The position numbers were made by a program, and so were the translations under genes. From positions 372,001-436,000 of the forward strand of contig CAYZMM010000001.1 of the NCBI GenBank assembly GCA_964479535.1: a stretch of DNA of 64,000 bases, given 5' to 3'. Source of the stretch: S015-6 sp964479535 (GTDB lineage Bacteria > Desulfobacterota > DSWW01). This document shows, one piece after another, positions 18,350-27,580 of the stretch. Numbering within the stretch: the stretch's first letter is position 1; every line of letters begins with the position of its first letter. The notes below the pieces were generated by a model, which made no database searches, was not told where the DNA came from, and saw nothing but the letters and a program-made list of their open reading frames with translations.

Positions 18350-19993
18350 TCACGCAAGCTCCCGTTTCAGCAGGCCCAGGGCCACGAGGAAGAACACCCA
18401 GGGCGCAAGGAATGCGAAGAGGCCTCGAACGGGCCCCTGTACGGGGATCGTGCCGCAATTGTCCTGGCCGTTCCCATTGCTGTCGATGTCATCATCGTCC
18501 CATTCCGCGGAACCGCCGTCGAAACCGTCACAGTCCCAGTCCGTTTCGTCGTCAAAGGGGTCGCCCGCGCCCGGATGAACGAGGGGGTCCTGGTCATCAC
18601 AGTCGTGTGTGCGCATCACGCCGTCCCCGTCCTCGTCCTGGCAATCGTCCCCCACGCCGTCCAGATCTTCATCGACCTGTGCGGTGTTCGCGTGCCGGGG
18701 ACAGTTGTCGGATTCGTCCGCCACCCCGTCCCCGTCCGTGTCGCCCTCTGCGGGCGGTCCCATGGAATAGAGTCTTCCGCCCAGGGGGCCCAGATCTCCG
18801 ACAGCCACGAAACGATCGCGGTAGACGATCGGGGCGGCGACGGCACGGTGCCGCTCGCCGAAGCCGGCCTCGTTCACGCGGCTCCACCGGTCCTCGTGGA
18901 GTCTCCAGACCTCGCCTCCCGTGAAGGGGTTGGTCGTACAGATGTACAGGTCTTCCTCGTAGACGACCCCGGAATGATACGTAACCGCCTGTGTGTTGCG
19001 CATCGGAATGCCTGCGAAAAGGACCGGTCCCCAGACCGCTCCGTCGTAACGCCACAACTCCGCGCCCGTGTACACGTTCTCTGTGCCCACATAGAGAAAG
19101 CCGCCGTGGGAGATCATCATCAGGGCGTTTCGATTGAAGACGTTCGACGCCCCCAGCCCGAAGCCGTCCGCGTTGACCTGTCTCCACGAGGATTTCATGC
19201 GGGAGAGAGGGGCCCCCTCCGAGCGCCAGATCTCGGTCCCGGTTCCTACCCGCAGGGTATCGTAGAAGTAACCGTTTTCGGTGCCCACGTAGAGGGCTCC
19301 CTCGTGGACGGCCATGGTCGTCGCGTCGGAATTGAACAGATCCAGGAACCCGACCGGGCTGACCCTGGACCAGGTGTATCCGTCGGCGCTTCTCCAGACC
19401 CCGCAGGGCGGATTGAGGATCGGAACGCCCTGTGTGAAGACGCCCGCGTACAGCTCATCCTCGAAGGTCGTCATCGATGTAACGGCAAACCCGTGAAAGG
19501 AGTTCTCGTCCACCCTTTCCCAGTCCTCGAGGACCAGCGGGTGCTCTGCCTCCCGGCGTGTCCTCCAGAGTTGCGCCCCTGTGTGGCGGTTCCAGGTGCC
19601 CACGTAGAGCCGATCCTGAAACACATGCATGCCTGCAACGCTGAAATTCTGCCACCCGAGACCGTCACCGGTCTCGTATCCCGTGGGGCACGCCTCGTGC
19701 CACTTCCAAACCCCGTCCTCCTCCTGGATGCACAGCACCTGAAGCCCGCCCGGCACCGGTGGCTCCGCCTCCAGGTTGCGCACCCGCTGGGTCCCCGCAT
19801 ACAGGCGCCCGTGATACTCGACCATGGAGACGACGAGGAACTTCTCCTTTTCCCACGCTTCTCCCATGTGGATCGGATCGAATCCCGCATTCGCCTGGTC
19901 GGGCTGTACAGAAAGGATCATCCAGAGCAGACAAACGCCCACGGAAGACCGAAGGAGCCGGTGAAATCCCGAAACACAGGGAAAAAGATTCAT
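18350..19993 (-). CDS. Secreted beta-propeller-like protein with Ca-binding thrombospondin-type repeats and C-terminal anchor
   Basis: This predicted exported surface protein is 547 aa. An N-terminal signal sequence (LLWMILSVQPDQANA) is followed by about seven repeated blades of roughly 50-60 residues, each with an LYVGTENxxTGAELWR-type core (several between residues 40 and 410). Next come acidic DTDGDGVADESDNCP and DEDGDGVMRTHDCDD repeats, which resemble thrombospondin type 3 / EF-hand-like calcium loops and MopE-type metal-binding repeats. It ends with a hydrophobic helix and basic tail (APWVFFLVALGLLKRELA), a sorting/anchor arrangement. I start at the ATG at 19993; the longer frame to 20173 would overlap its sigma-54 promoter. 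No enzyme function is evident. Confidence 0.82.
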   Translation of the reverse strand: MNLFPCVSGFHRLLRSSVGVCLLWMILSVQPDQANAGFDPIHMGEAWEKEKFLVVSMVEYHGRLYAGTQRVRNLEAEPPVPGGLQVLCIQEEDGVWKWHEACPTGYETGDGLGWQNFSVAGMHVFQDRLYVGTWNRHTGAQLWRTRREAEHPLVLEDWERVDENSFHGFAVTSMTTFEDELYAGVFTQGVPILNPPCGVWRSADGYTWSRVSPVGFLDLFNSDATTMAVHEGALYVGTENGYFYDTLRVGTGTEIWRSEGAPLSRMKSSWRQVNADGFGLGASNVFNRNALMMISHGGFLYVGTENVYTGAELWRYDGAVWGPVLFAGIPMRNTQAVTYHSGVVYEEDLYICTTNPFTGGEVWRLHEDRWSRVNEAGFGERHRAVAAPIVYRDRFVAVGDLGPLGGRLYSMGPPAEGDTDGDGVADESDNCPRHANTAQVDEDLDGVGDDCQDEDGDGVMRTHDCDDQDPLVHPGAGDPFDDETDWDCDGFDGGSAEWDDDDIDSNGNGQDNCGTIPVQGPVRGLFAFLAPWVFFLVALGLLKRELA

Positions 19994-20154
19994 GATTTCC
20001 TCACCGTTTTTCGCCTCTCGCCGCTCCGTGGGTGACGGGGTATGACGGCGAAGGGTGAGGGACGGACGAAACAACCGCCTGGAATCAATGTCGAAATAGA
20101 GCCAACGCGAGGCAGGCGAATCGCCCCGTCGTACCTCCCGCACCATCTTCGGGA

Positions 20155-20169
20155 GCAACGGGTGTGCCA
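20155..20169 (-). promoter_or_regulatory. Sigma-54 promoter of the secreted propeller protein
   Basis: On the minus strand 20169 to 20155 reads TGGCACACCCGTTGC, an exact TGGCAC-N5-TTGC match. The predicted start is near 20143, with a leader of about 150 nt to the ATG at 19993. It places a surface-protein gene under the same sigma factor as the flagellar genes. Confidence 0.8.
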
Positions 20170-20215
20170 GCACCGGCCGGCCCGCAAAGGGTTCCGGATT
20201 TCGCCTTGGGAAGGT

Positions 20216-23200
20216 TTAGGAAACGGCTGCGGCGGCAAGGGGCGGTCGCTGCGCCTCGATGTGAAGAAGGAGCTGCTCGCGGGCCCTCTCGAACTCCAGC
20301 TTGAGTTCGTGCACCAGCTCTCTTGCCATGCCCGGCTCCGCCGGGACGGTGATCTGTTCGATCCTGACGGCGATCTCCTCCAGGGTCTTCGCCCCGGCGT
20401 TCGAACTGGACCCCTTGATCGCATGGGCCTCCAGCCTCAACGTCTCGCCGTCCTTTTCTCGAACCGCGGCCTCCAGCTTTTCGATGTGCTTCTCCATGTC
20501 AGCGAGAAAGGACTCGATGAGCTCCTGTTCGAAATCGCTGTCTCCCTCGGTAATGTCGTTGAGTCGCTGGAGGTTCACCGGCACCGAATCCGCTGGTGCC
20601 GGCGACGGAACCGCACGCCCTCCCTCCCCGTCCTCTTCCGCCCACTTCCGGAGAATATCGGAAAGGCCCGAGGAGGTGACGGGCTTGCTGATGTAATCGT
20701 TCATGCCCGCTTCGAGGCATTTGTCCCGGTCTCCCTTCAGTGCGTGTGCCGTCATGGCGATGATCGGTATGTCGCGCCGCCGGACCCTCGACAGGGGGTC
20801 CCGTATGGCCCGGGTGGCCTCGAAACCGTTCATCTCGGGCATCTGGACATCCATGAGCACGAGGTCGTACGGGAGGGTCTCCAGGGCGGTGACGGCCTCC
20901 TGCCCATTGGCGACCGCATCTGCGTGGTACCCGAGCCGCTCGAGAATCCGAATGGCGACCTTCTGGTTGACCGCGTTGTCCTCGGCTACGAGTACGCGGA
21001 CCTTCTTCCTCCTGCCCTCCTTGATGGTGTGGCGCGTGATGATCCGTGGGGGGGCATCCGTCTGCCCGTCGGGCCGACTCCCGAGAACCATACGGAGGCA
21101 ATCGTGGAGGTGAGTGCTTCGGATCGGCTTGTTCAGGTAAGCGGAGAAGCCCACCCTCTGCAGGTCCGCAACGTCCCCGCGCCGCCCCGCAGAAGTGAGC
21201 ATGACGAGGCGGGTGTCCGAGAGGAGGGGATCCGCCTTGATCTTCTCTCCGAGCATTCGACCGTCCATGCCCGGCATCTGCATGTCGAGCAGGGCCACCC
21301 GGAACGCGTCCCCTTCCGACTGAGCCATGCGCAGCATCTCGAGGGCCCGGCCCCCGTCCGCCGCCTCCTCGAACCGGCACTCCCAGGAACGGAGCAGCTC
21401 TCGCAAGACCATGCGGTTCGTCTCGTTGTCGTCCACCACCAGAACACGCACCTCCCGGATGTCCCGGGGCAGGATCCGTTCCGCCTCCTGACTCCCCTCG
21501 GGCTGCTTTTCCAGAGCAACGGTGAACCAGAACTCCGAGCCCTCCCCCTCCCGGCTCTTCACCCAGATCCTTCCGCCCATCAATTCCACCAGCTCTTTGC
21601 TGATGGCGAGTCCCAGTCCCGATCCACCGTACTTGCGGGTGATGGAAGCATCCACCTGGGAGAAGGACTGGAAGAGGCGCTCCACCCTGTCTTCCGGGAT
21701 GCCGATCCCCGTGTCTCTCACGGAGAACCGGACGTTGACGCACCCTTCCGTCTCCGTCTCCACGGTGACGTCTGTGTGAACCTCCCCGTGCTCGGTGAAC
21801 TTGATGGCGTTACCGATCAGATTGATCAGGATCTGTCTCAGCCGCCCCGGGTCCCCCCGCACCAGGGAAGGCACCTCGGAACGGATGAGGCAGCTCAGCT
21901 CCAGCCCCTTGTCGTTCGCACGCACCGCCAGCATCTCGGTGACGTCCTCGACCGTGGTTCGCAGATCGAAGTCAAGCTCTTCCAGCTCCATTTGCCCTGC
22001 CTCGATCTTCGAGAAATCCAGGATGTCGTTGATCAGGGCCAGGAGCGAGTCGGCGGAAGAACTGATCGTGCGCGCGTATTCCCGTTGATCCGGCGAAAGG
22101 TCGGTGTCCAGGAGCAGGCCGGTCATCCCGATCACGCCGTTCATGGGCGTACGGATCTCGTGGCTCATGTTCGCGAGGAACTGGCTCTTCGCTATGTTGG
22201 CGGCCTGCGCCTTCTCGGCCAGCTTCTTCGACCGCGCGTTGGCCTGTTCCAGCCTTCTGTTCGACTCCTGCAGTTCCCTGTTCGCCTTTTCGGCCGCCTC
22301 CTTCGCCCTCCGAAGAGACTGCTCGATACGTTTTCGCTCGGCGATCTCCCTCTTCAGTTCGGCCGTGCGTGCTTCGACCCGAACCTCCAGCGCGTCGTAG
22401 GCCTGGCGTACCAGTTCCTCGGCCCGTTTCCGCTCCCGGATGTCGCGAATGGTCATTTGCAGGGTCGGCTCGTTCACCAGCGGAAAGGCCTTGAGCGTAA
22501 CCTCGGTGTCCAGAAGCTCTCCGTTCTTCTGTCGCATCTGGAAGTAGAAGGTCTGGGAAGCACCTCCGAAGGCCCTTGCCATCCTCTCGCACATCGTTTC
22601 CGCGGAGCCGCGTCCATCCGCCTGTTCCGCAGGAAAGAAGGCTTGCAGGGACTGGTCGATGATCTCCGCCCTGTGGTAACCCAGGAGACGGCACGCCTGG
22701 TCGTTGCAGTCGAAAACCACCTCCGTCATCAGGAACAGTGCATCCGGAAAGCTTTCGAAAAGGGTACGGTACTGCTGCTGGTTCTCTGAAAAGGATCGCA
22801 GCAGGGCGAGTCGTCTCTCCGAGTCCTGGAGGAGCTCGAAGGGGCTCTTCCTTTCCATGCCCTTGACGCCCAGAACCCCTGCGGTATCGCAGACCTTGTC
22901 GGTCAGCCCCTCGGCGATCCGGCTCACGTCCTCCTCGCTCAAGGACAGGGGGGATCTCATCTCGTCCTGTATCAGCCTCGGTGCCTCATCCCCTCCTGAG
23001 CCGATCTTCTGGACGTGCACAACCGCGTTGGCGAGCTGGAGTACAGCCGCCAGTCGCGTAGATTCATTCGGACCCGCATCCGAAGTCGTTGCGGCGTGAT
23101 GCAGCCCGATCGCCTCACAGATGTGGTCCGGGATCTTCCAGCGCCTGAGCAGTTCACTGCCGACCACCCCATGGTCCACACCCAAAACGGTCTGCTCCGC

Positions 23201-23743
23201 CTCCGCCAGGCTCACCTTGTTCCTGTCCGCGTGTTCCACGACCCTCTCCCACTCCTCAGGGAGGTGCTGGAACAGAAGGACCTTGCCCACGTCGTGAAGC
23301 ATGCCGCATACAAAGGACTCCTCCACCAGGGAGTTGCCCCACCTGATCTGGACGCTCAGGTCCCTGCAGCAAGCGCCGCAGGCAAGGGAATGGAGCCAGA
23401 ATGCATCCGGATCGAAGAGGCCCTTTCCCTTCTTCGCGTCGAAAAGGCCCATGACCGACAGGGTGAGAACCGTGCTCTTGACGGCGTTGAAGCCGATGAA
23501 GCGCACGGCGTCCGTGATGGTTCCCACTTCACCCGACTTTCGGTAGACCGACGAGTTCGCCATCTTCAGGGTCTTGGCGGTCAGCGAGGGGTCACTCTCG
23601 ATGAGTCTCGCCACGTCCTTGGCGGAACTGAGTTCGTCTTCTGTGATTTCGAGCAGTTTCACGGCAACCGCGGGCAGCACGGGAAGGCCTTCGATCCTGT
23701 CCAGCAACTGCTCCACTGCCGCCCGATCGCTGGCGCTCACCAC
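20216..23743 (-). CDS. HDOD - PAS - hybrid histidine kinase with two receivers and HPt
   Basis: This 1175-aa signalling protein has at least seven modules. HDOD spans about 10-230 and contains GMLHDVGK (150-154). PAS is at about 325-440 and a coiled coil at 440-515. HisKA has the phospho-His in ANMSHEIRTPMNG (H528). HATPase spans about 625-745 (NLIGNAIKF, GSGLGLAIS). REC1 has Asp 820 (VALLDMQMPG), REC2 has Asp 965 (VLMDVQMPEMNG), and HPt has the His in EAHAIKGSSSN (H1108). All phosphorelay residues are present. No membrane helix is seen. The start is GTG at 23743 (GTG GTG) behind GGGAGGAG. Fusion of HDOD to a full phosphorelay is uncommon; a role in motility or c-di-GMP/stress control is inferred. 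Confidence 0.92.
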   Translation of the reverse strand: MVSASDRAAVEQLLDRIEGLPVLPAVAVKLLEITEDELSSAKDVARLIESDPSLTAKTLKMANSSVYRKSGEVGTITDAVRFIGFNAVKSTVLTLSVMGLFDAKKGKGLFDPDAFWLHSLACGACCRDLSVQIRWGNSLVEESFVCGMLHDVGKVLLFQHLPEEWERVVEHADRNKVSLAEAEQTVLGVDHGVVGSELLRRWKIPDHICEAIGLHHAATTSDAGPNESTRLAAVLQLANAVVHVQKIGSGGDEAPRLIQDEMRSPLSLSEEDVSRIAEGLTDKVCDTAGVLGVKGMERKSPFELLQDSERRLALLRSFSENQQQYRTLFESFPDALFLMTEVVFDCNDQACRLLGYHRAEIIDQSLQAFFPAEQADGRGSAETMCERMARAFGGASQTFYFQMRQKNGELLDTEVTLKAFPLVNEPTLQMTIRDIRERKRAEELVRQAYDALEVRVEARTAELKREIAERKRIEQSLRRAKEAAEKANRELQESNRRLEQANARSKKLAEKAQAANIAKSQFLANMSHEIRTPMNGVIGMTGLLLDTDLSPDQREYARTISSSADSLLALINDILDFSKIEAGQMELEELDFDLRTTVEDVTEMLAVRANDKGLELSCLIRSEVPSLVRGDPGRLRQILINLIGNAIKFTEHGEVHTDVTVETETEGCVNVRFSVRDTGIGIPEDRVERLFQSFSQVDASITRKYGGSGLGLAISKELVELMGGRIWVKSREGEGSEFWFTVALEKQPEGSQEAERILPRDIREVRVLVVDDNETNRMVLRELLRSWECRFEEAADGGRALEMLRMAQSEGDAFRVALLDMQMPGMDGRMLGEKIKADPLLSDTRLVMLTSAGRRGDVADLQRVGFSAYLNKPIRSTHLHDCLRMVLGSRPDGQTDAPPRIITRHTIKEGRRKKVRVLVAEDNAVNQKVAIRILERLGYHADAVANGQEAVTALETLPYDLVLMDVQMPEMNGFEATRAIRDPLSRVRRRDIPIIAMTAHALKGDRDKCLEAGMNDYISKPVTSSGLSDILRKWAEEDGEGGRAVPSPAPADSVPVNLQRLNDITEGDSDFEQELIESFLADMEKHIEKLEAAVREKDGETLRLEAHAIKGSSSNAGAKTLEEIAVRIEQITVPAEPGMARELVHELKLEFERAREQLLLHIEAQRPPLAAAAVS

Positions 23744-23814
23744 AAAAAACTCCTCCCTTTCGGCTTTTTCAGCGAGGAGAACAAAATGAATCCTGGTTCA
23801 AGTCATTGAATCCC

Positions 23815-23842
23815 TTATCGGCTTTTTCCCTCCTTTCACTTA
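23815..23842 (-). promoter_or_regulatory. Possible sigma-28 (FliA) promoter of the hybrid kinase gene
   Basis: On the minus strand, a perfect GCCGATAA -10 element (23822-23815) is preceded by TAAG (23842-23839) with a 16-nt gap. The FliA consensus is TAAA-N15-GCCGATAA, so the -35 has one mismatch and the spacing is one base long. The kinase GTG lies about 70 nt downstream. Confidence 0.45.
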
Positions 23843-23911
23843 ACAAGTCGGTGAAAAAATCGGCCCCGGAGAGGCCGCTCCTCACGGGGAGGCGACGACG
23901 TGTCCTTTCGG

Positions 23912-23941
23912 TTGACAGTGAAGGATGCCTTCCTCTATTCT
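23912..23941 (+). promoter_or_regulatory. Sigma-70-type promoter of the B12 radical SAM gene
   Basis: TTGACA at 23912-23917, an 18-nt spacer and TATTCT at 23936-23941. The predicted start is near 23948, about 92 nt before the GTG at 24040. Confidence 0.65.
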
Positions 23942-24039
23942 GCCTTCTCAAGTAAAGAGTCGAATCAATTGGCGAATCCCGGATTCTGGGGAGCCTTTCC
24001 TCCGGTCTGCAACGCCCATCAGCCGAGGCTGTAAACCCC

Positions 24040-25584
24040 GTGAAGAACAAAGTCGTCTTGTTCATGCCCCTGCGGTACGACAAGGAGATGACCCACCTGA
24101 GCAGCAACCAGGCTTTGCCCCTGGAGTTGCTGGCCCTCTCCGGACCTCTTCTGGCCCGCGGCTTCGAGGTTGTGATCGTCGACGCGAATGTGGAGGAGGA
24201 CTATCTTGCCAGGGTCCGTGACGAGTGCCGGGATGCCCTCTGCCTCGGCATCAGCTCGATCTTCGGGTATCAGGTGTACGACGGCTACCGCACGGCCTCC
24301 GAGGTTCGGGGGCACCATCCGGAGCTGCCCATCGTATGGGGCGGCTGGTTTGCATCCACCGATCCGGACATCCTGTTCAGAGAGGGCGTGGCCGACTTCG
24401 TGGTCGTCGGCCAGGGAGAGGGAACATTCCTGGAGCTGGCGGCGGCTCTCGAGAACGGACAAGAGCCGACCGACGTGAAGGGGATCGTGTATCCGCAGGA
24501 GAAGGGGCTCGTACGAACCGAACCGCGTGCGCCGTCCTCCCTGGAACGATTTCCGCCCCTTCCCTTCCATCTCATCGATTATGAGCCTTACGTGGACCTG
24601 GATCCCGAGCTGGTCCTGCCTCGAATGACCTTCGCCTCCTACGGCTTCGAGGTCTTCCGAAAGGAGAGGATCCGGGCCTTCTGGTACTACTCGAGCTGGG
24701 GATGCCCGAACGACTGCAAATTCTGCTCTTCTGCCGGCGTCACGGGCAGACGCATCGTGTTCCTGCCCATCCCCCGCATGCTCGACCATCTTGCGGAGCT
24801 GCACGGGGAATACGGTTTCGACATGCTCTTCCTGGCGGACGCCAACTTCTTCCTCGTGCCCTCCAGGGTCCGGGCCTTCTACCGGGGGCTGATCGAACGG
24901 AACCTCCCCATCTCCTGGTCTGCAACGGCGGAGGCGAGAACGCTCCTCCGGCTGGAGGAGAAGGACTGGGAAGAGCTCAAGCGAAGCGGATGCATCGGTA
25001 TACTGATCGGAGCGGAGTCCGCCACGCCGGAGACGCTGAAGCAGATCAGGAAGCCGGTCTCACCGGAAGAGGTGGACGCCTGTGTGCGTGTCGCCGAGCG
25101 GCACGGAATCGCGATCAACTGCAACTACATCATCGGGTTTCCGGGAGAGTCGGAGGAGTCGATTCAGGCTACCTTCGAGAAGGCACGCGATCTGAAGAAC
25201 CGGTATCCAAGGCTCCCGATCGCCCTCAACCCCTTCTGGCCCCTTCCCGGGAGTGCGTCCTACCCGGAGGCGGTGAAGATGGGCTATCGGCCTCCCCAGA
25301 CCCTCGCGGCCTATGAGGACATCCTCGACTGGAGGACGAATCCGGACCTCTACCCCTTTGCCGACCGGTTCATCAGGCAGTTGTCCCTCATGGAGGCTTA
25401 TCAGTATTGGGGTTACTACGCGCAAATGGGCAACGGTGCAAAGGGCCTCGTCAAACGAGGCCTTCGTTGGGCGGGTCGGTTGCGCTACAGGATCGGATTC
25501 TTTTCCCTGCCTTTCGAGCTGATCGCATTCGAAGCGTCCCGCAACCTCTATCACAGGCTGAAGAGAACGGCGGGCGCATGGTAG
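24040..25584 (+). CDS. B12-binding-domain radical SAM protein
   Basis: This 514-aa radical S-adenosylmethionine enzyme has an N-terminal cobalamin-binding-type Rossmann domain (about 1-150; VVLFMPLRYDKEMTHLSSNQ, FEVVIVDANVEEDYL, IVWGGWFAST). The central radical SAM domain has the CxxxCxxC cluster motif in SSWGCPNDCKFCSS (Cys 222, 226, 229). Later motifs match the BchE/P-methylase group (ADANFFLVPSRVRAFY, GAESATPETLKQI, NYIIGFPGESEESI). Such enzymes often methylate or rearrange unactivated carbons; the substrate is unknown. The start is GTG at 24040 (MKNKVVLF), the first residue of the conserved fold, with a weak ribosome-binding site. The membrane phosphatase/sulfatase-fold gene follows after 28 nt. 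Confidence 0.88.
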   Translation: MKNKVVLFMPLRYDKEMTHLSSNQALPLELLALSGPLLARGFEVVIVDANVEEDYLARVRDECRDALCLGISSIFGYQVYDGYRTASEVRGHHPELPIVWGGWFASTDPDILFREGVADFVVVGQGEGTFLELAAALENGQEPTDVKGIVYPQEKGLVRTEPRAPSSLERFPPLPFHLIDYEPYVDLDPELVLPRMTFASYGFEVFRKERIRAFWYYSSWGCPNDCKFCSSAGVTGRRIVFLPIPRMLDHLAELHGEYGFDMLFLADANFFLVPSRVRAFYRGLIERNLPISWSATAEARTLLRLEEKDWEELKRSGCIGILIGAESATPETLKQIRKPVSPEEVDACVRVAERHGIAINCNYIIGFPGESEESIQATFEKARDLKNRYPRLPIALNPFWPLPGSASYPEAVKMGYRPPQTLAAYEDILDWRTNPDLYPFADRFIRQLSLMEAYQYWGYYAQMGNGAKGLVKRGLRWAGRLRYRIGFFSLPFELIAFEASRNLYHRLKRTAGAW

Positions 25585-25612
25585 GAAAGCGAGTCGGGAC
25601 CCTTAGACGACC

Positions 25613-27580
25613 ATGACCTCACGGAAACAGAGCTTCCTCTCGCTGCTGGCAGGCGCCTTTCTTCTCGCCGTCGCCACCGGGGCCCTGGTCTCTCTGGCGG
25701 AACTCCTCAATCACGGCTATATCGGCCAGGGGATGTTCCGCCTGACCGCCCTGAGTCTCCGGGACGGCCTGAACGTGAGCTTCCTGGCGTTTCCCTTGAT
25801 CCTCCCTCTCTTCCTGCTGGCGGCCCTCCTGCCGGGGCGCTCCAGAGAGCGCCTGTTGCTCCTGGGCACCCTGTACCTCGCCTGTTCTCTGCTCGTCTTT
25901 TCCGTGGGGCTCCTCTTTCGGCGCCTGACCAACTATTCTCTGCCCGCCGCTCTTCGCTTTCTGGACCGTTCCCTTTCCGACCCGGAACGGAGGGAATTTC
26001 TGCTCGCCTATTTGGAAGACTTCGTCGCCCAGAACACGGTTCTCCTCGTTCAGGTCGGGGCGATCCTCTTCGGAATTCTCCTCCTCCTTCCGGTCCTGTT
26101 CTTCCTCTTCCGAAAGATCGACTGGGCACGGGCGGCCGAGCTCTTCAGCGGTTCCGCGATTCGGATCGCCGCAGCCGGGCTTGTTCTGCTCGTCGGCGCT
26201 CTGAATCTGGGCCTATGGGTCTACACCGAGAGCAACCGGCCGACCGGTCCGGACATCATCCTGGTCTACATGGACGCCCTGAGGGCCGACCATCTCGGGT
26301 GCTACGGCTATCACCGTGAGACCTCCCCCTTCATCGACCGCCTCGCAGAGGAAGGGGCGCTGTTCCGGACCGTGGTGTCCCAGGCCTCCTCCACTTTCCC
26401 TTCCGTCCACAGTGCTCTGACCTCGAAGTATGCCTCCCGTTTTCTCGACGCCCACGCCTGCCTGCCCGCGAAGCACCTGACCCTTGCGGAGTGTCTGAAG
26501 AATCAGGGATACACGACCCTCGCCGTCTCCAGCAGTCCCGTCGTAACCCGCTCGAACACGGCCTACTCGCTGGGAGGTTTCGAACAGGGCTTCGATCGGT
26601 TCGACGAAAGTGTCGCCCACGGAGAGGAATGGAACTGGCAGTGGAGGAACCCCGAGGGCGTCGTCGCAAAGGCCCTGGAGTGGATCGGAGAGGCCGAGCG
26701 GCCCTTCTTTCTCTTCCTCTACATCATGGATCCCCACAGCGACTACCACTGCCCGGAGCCCTTTCACAGCCGTTTCGACCCGGACTACTCCGGCAGGGAG
26801 GAGGTGGAGAAGGGGCGGATGTCCTTCTTTGCGGATGAAATCCTGAAGGGCTCGGAATCCAGGATCGACGACAGGGACATGCACCACTTCGAGGCGCTGT
26901 ACGACGGCGAGATCGCCTACGCAGACCACGAGATCGGCAGGCTGCTTCGGGCCCTGGACGAGGCGGGTCGGATCGACGACACCCTCGTTCTTCTCACGTC
27001 GGACCACGGTGAGGAGTTCCTCGAACACGGAGGGGTTCATCACGGTTACACGCTCTACAACGAAGTGATCCGGGTGCCTCTCATCCTTCGCTACCCGCGC
27101 GCCATCCCGAAGGGGAAGACGGTCGACCGGAGAATCGTTCAGTCCATCGACATGGTTCCCACCCTTCTGGAGATCGCAGGCATCGACCAGCCGGAGACCA
27201 TGGAGGGGGAGAGCCTCATGCCCCTCATCCGGAACGAAGAGGCGTCCTGGCGGGAGTACGCGCTCAGCGAGACGCCTTTCACCGACATGAAAGCCGTCAC
27301 GAAGGGAAGATGGAAGTACATCTACTGCCTGGGCACCCGGTCTCTTGCGCCGGTCGAGAGGGTCCCGCAGAGCCGGGGGGGCCGCCTGTACGACCTGGCA
27401 CAGGACCCCGGGGAACACCACGATGTCCACGCCGAGCACCCGGAGATCGCCGAGGACCTTCACAACCTCCTTGTTCGGCTGCTGCCCGAGGCGGAGAGGC
27501 GGAGGCTGCTTGCGCAGCAGGAAATCGAGATGCACGAGGCGGTGAAGGAGCAGCTGAAATCCCTGGGCTACCTTCAGTGA
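25613..27580 (+). CDS. Membrane-anchored alkaline-phosphatase-superfamily enzyme (sulfatase/phosphoglycerol-transferase fold)
   Basis: The product is 655 aa. Five N-terminal membrane helices (about 10-200) are followed by a periplasmic domain of the sulfatase fold (about 215-600). Metal-binding motifs are present: DIILVYMDALRADHLGCYGY, LLTSDHGEEFLEHGGVHHGY. The nucleophile motif reads STFPSVHSAL, so Thr stands where sulfatases have the formylglycine Cys of CxPSR. Thr nucleophiles occur in LtaS/MdoB-like phosphoglycerol transferases and related phosphotransferases. A phospho-transfer or hydrolysis role on envelope glycans is therefore more likely than sulfate ester cleavage (inference). It overlaps the convergent flippase gene by 7 nt. 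Confidence 0.86.
   Translation: MTSRKQSFLSLLAGAFLLAVATGALVSLAELLNHGYIGQGMFRLTALSLRDGLNVSFLAFPLILPLFLLAALLPGRSRERLLLLGTLYLACSLLVFSVGLLFRRLTNYSLPAALRFLDRSLSDPERREFLLAYLEDFVAQNTVLLVQVGAILFGILLLLPVLFFLFRKIDWARAAELFSGSAIRIAAAGLVLLVGALNLGLWVYTESNRPTGPDIILVYMDALRADHLGCYGYHRETSPFIDRLAEEGALFRTVVSQASSTFPSVHSALTSKYASRFLDAHACLPAKHLTLAECLKNQGYTTLAVSSSPVVTRSNTAYSLGGFEQGFDRFDESVAHGEEWNWQWRNPEGVVAKALEWIGEAERPFFLFLYIMDPHSDYHCPEPFHSRFDPDYSGREEVEKGRMSFFADEILKGSESRIDDRDMHHFEALYDGEIAYADHEIGRLLRALDEAGRIDDTLVLLTSDHGEEFLEHGGVHHGYTLYNEVIRVPLILRYPRAIPKGKTVDRRIVQSIDMVPTLLEIAGIDQPETMEGESLMPLIRNEEASWREYALSETPFTDMKAVTKGRWKYIYCLGTRSLAPVERVPQSRGGRLYDLAQDPGEHHDVHAEHPEIAEDLHNLLVRLLPEAERRRLLAQQEIEMHEAVKEQLKSLGYLQ

Noticed and set aside
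20042..22789. 915-aa plus-strand frame opposite the hybrid kinase
   Set aside because: Shadow of a gene with seven clear domains; His/Arg-rich product typical of antisense frames in GC-rich DNA.
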